From positions 1-15,171 of the forward strand of contig CALCNO010000194.1 of assembly GCA_937897615.1 (NCBI GenBank): a stretch of DNA of 15,171 bases. Reading direction: 5' to 3'. The notes under the pieces are model-generated. The model saw only the letters and a program-made list of their open reading frames with translations. It was not told the DNA's origin and made no database searches. The translations under genes were made by a program, and so were the position numbers. Source of the stretch: an uncultured Anaerolineaceae bacterium (lineage in GTDB: Bacteria > Chloroflexota > Anaerolineae > Anaerolineales > Anaerolineaceae). This document shows, in pieces, positions 13,943 through 15,171 of the stretch (within the stretch, counting starts at the first letter, position 1; the number at the start of each line of letters is the position of its first letter).

Positions 13943-15171
13943 TCAGGCGTGCAGGCGGGCCGCCAGTGCCTGGCGGTAGGCCGCCGTGTCCAGCGGGCGG
14001 CGCGCCGCGCCGCTCTCCATTGCCGCCTGGGCCACCGCGGGGGCTTCCCACAGGCACACGCGCCGGTCCAGCGGCTTGGGCACCACGTACTCCTTGCCAA
14101 ACTCCAGGTGCGCCAGCCCGTACGCCTTCAGCACCTCGGCGGGCACCGGCTCTTTAGCCAGGCGTGCCAGCGCGTTGCTGGCAGCGATCTGCATCTCGTC
14201 GTTGATGGCACGCGCGCGCACATCCAGCGCCCCGCGGAAGATGTACGGAAAACCCAGCAGGTTGTTCACCTGGTTGGGGTAATCGGAGCGGCCCGTGCCC
14301 AGAATCGCGTCCGGGCGCGCCTGCCGCGCCACTTCATATTTGATCTCCGGGTCGGGGTTGGCCATGGCAAAGATCACCGGCGCCTGGCGCATGCGCGCCA
14401 GCATCTCACCGGTCACAATATTCGCCGCAGAAAGCCCAATGAACATATCCGCGCCTTCCAGCGTTTGCGCCAGCGTGGCCGGCGCCTCGCCCTGCGCAAA
14501 AGCTGCCTTCTCCGGGAACATTTCCTCGGCGCGGCCATGGTACACCAGGCCGTGAATGTCGCACATCCAGATGTGCTCCCGCGGCACGCCGATCTTCACC
14601 AGGTGCGCCGCCGAAGCCAGCGCCGCCGCCCCCGCCCCAGAGAACACCAGCTTGATCTCGTCGATCTTCTTGCCGCTGATCTCCAGCGCGTTGAGCAGCG
14701 CCGCCCCCAGGATGATGGCCGTGCCGTGCTGGTCATCGTGGAACACGGGGATGTCCAGGCGCTTTTGCAATTCCTTTTCGATGAAAAAGCACTCCGGGGA
14801 TTTGAAATCCTCCAGGTTGACGCCGCCAAAGGACGCTCCAATGGCCGCGATCATCTCCACCACGCGCGCCGGGTCGTGCTCGTCCAGCTCAATATCAATG
14901 CTGTCCAGGTCGGCGAACTTTTTGAAGAGCACCGCCTTGCCTTCCATCACCGGCTTGCTCGCCAGCGCGCCGCGGTCGCCCAGGCCCAAAATGGCGGTGC
15001 CGTTGGAGATGACCGCCACCAGATTCCCCTTGTTGGTGTACTCGTAGGCCAGCGCCGGGTCGGCAGCGATCTCCAGCACCGGGTAAGCCACGCCGGGGGT
15101 ATAGGCCAGCCCCAGGTCGCCCTGCGTTTCCAGCGGCTTGGAGGGGATGATCTCCAGCTTGCCGGGCTTGC
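13943..15171 (-). CDS. NAD(P)-dependent malic enzyme, short form; N-terminus cut by window edge
   Basis: The frame is open to the right edge and ends at TGA 13943, giving about 409 residues with the first few missing. The start of the visible part, KPGKLEIIPSKPLETQGDLGLAYTPGVAYP, is the conserved N-terminal block of bacterial malic enzymes, so the GTG at 15091 is internal. Other motifs are SNGTAILGLGDRGALASKPVMEGKAVLFK with the catalytic lysine region, LEDFKSP (metal Glu and Asp, near 14812), PVFHDDQHGTA, and the dinucleotide loop VFSGAGAAALAS (near 14640). It converts malate to pyruvate and CO2 with reduction of NAD or NADP. It lacks the C-terminal phosphotransacetylase-like domain of MaeB proteins, since it ends in RLHA soon after the catalytic domain. 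A terminator follows, so it is a separate unit from the sugar operon. The cofactor cannot be settled here. Confidence 0.95.
   Translation of the reverse strand, partial: KPGKLEIIPSKPLETQGDLGLAYTPGVAYPVLEIAADPALAYEYTNKGNLVAVISNGTAILGLGDRGALASKPVMEGKAVLFKKFADLDSIDIELDEHDPARVVEMIAAIGASFGGVNLEDFKSPECFFIEKELQKRLDIPVFHDDQHGTAIILGAALLNALEISGKKIDEIKLVFSGAGAAALASAAHLVKIGVPREHIWMCDIHGLVYHGRAEEMFPEKAAFAQGEAPATLAQTLEGADMFIGLSAANIVTGEMLARMRQAPVIFAMANPDPEIKYEVARQARPDAILGTGRSDYPNQVNNLLGFPYIFRGALDVRARAINDEMQIAASNALARLAKEPVPAEVLKAYGLAHLEFGKEYVVPKPLDRRVCLWEAPAVAQAAMESGAARRPLDTAAYRQALAARLHA

Overview
The window looks like chromosomal DNA of a GC-rich bacterium, most likely Chloroflexota and probably Anaerolineae. 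The clues are a solute-binding lipoprotein with a TAAP/TEAP-repeat linker after its lipid-anchor cysteine, a short archaeal-type triosephosphate isomerase, and an interspersed GTAGGGGCGG-type palindrome. The taxonomic call is an inference; there is no rRNA or other marker gene here. No tRNA, rRNA, CRISPR array or transposase gene was seen.

Positions 1-11381 hold one tightly packed minus-strand operon of eleven genes, read from right to left. The order is two ABC permeases, the ABC ATPase, a cytosolic six-hairpin (alpha/alpha) carbohydrate-enzyme-like protein, the ABC solute-binding lipoprotein, a DhnA/LsrF-type class I aldolase, an FGGY sugar kinase, an L-fucose/L-arabinose isomerase-like protein, a DeoR-family regulator, an archaeal-type triosephosphate isomerase, and a YjbQ (UPF0047) protein cut by the left edge. 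Most junctions are 3-25 bases. The two larger gaps flank the solute-binding protein gene, and each carries a hairpin. The gene content implies an import-isomerise-phosphorylate-cleave route: aldose to ketose, to ketose 1-phosphate, to dihydroxyacetone phosphate plus an aldehyde, then to glyceraldehyde 3-phosphate. This has the logic of fucose/rhamnose catabolism, but with a class I aldolase in place of the usual class II enzyme, its own TIM, and a PotABC/FbpABC-type importer instead of a usual sugar importer. The substrate cannot be read from the sequence.

Positions 11382-11525 are a divergent control region. It has a sigma70-like promoter on each strand, and between and over them lie two T-rich blocks of TTTYR-type repeats 20 bp apart, a good candidate operator for the DeoR-family regulator. 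The divergent plus-strand gene (11526-12977) is a GHMP sugar kinase that resembles the kinase domain of plant L-arabinokinase more than a classical galactokinase. It ends at a perfect 30-bp palindrome followed by T5, which probably serves as its terminator.

Positions 13032-13942 hold an AT-rich, probably acquired minus-strand gene for a small HEPN-like protein in sparse flanking DNA. Positions 13943-15171 hold a minus-strand short-form malic enzyme, cut by the right edge, with an intrinsic terminator behind it. No stretch over 300 bases lacks a gene. The gaps 13032-13190 and 13743-13903 show nothing recognisable beyond one weak hairpin (13772-13791).
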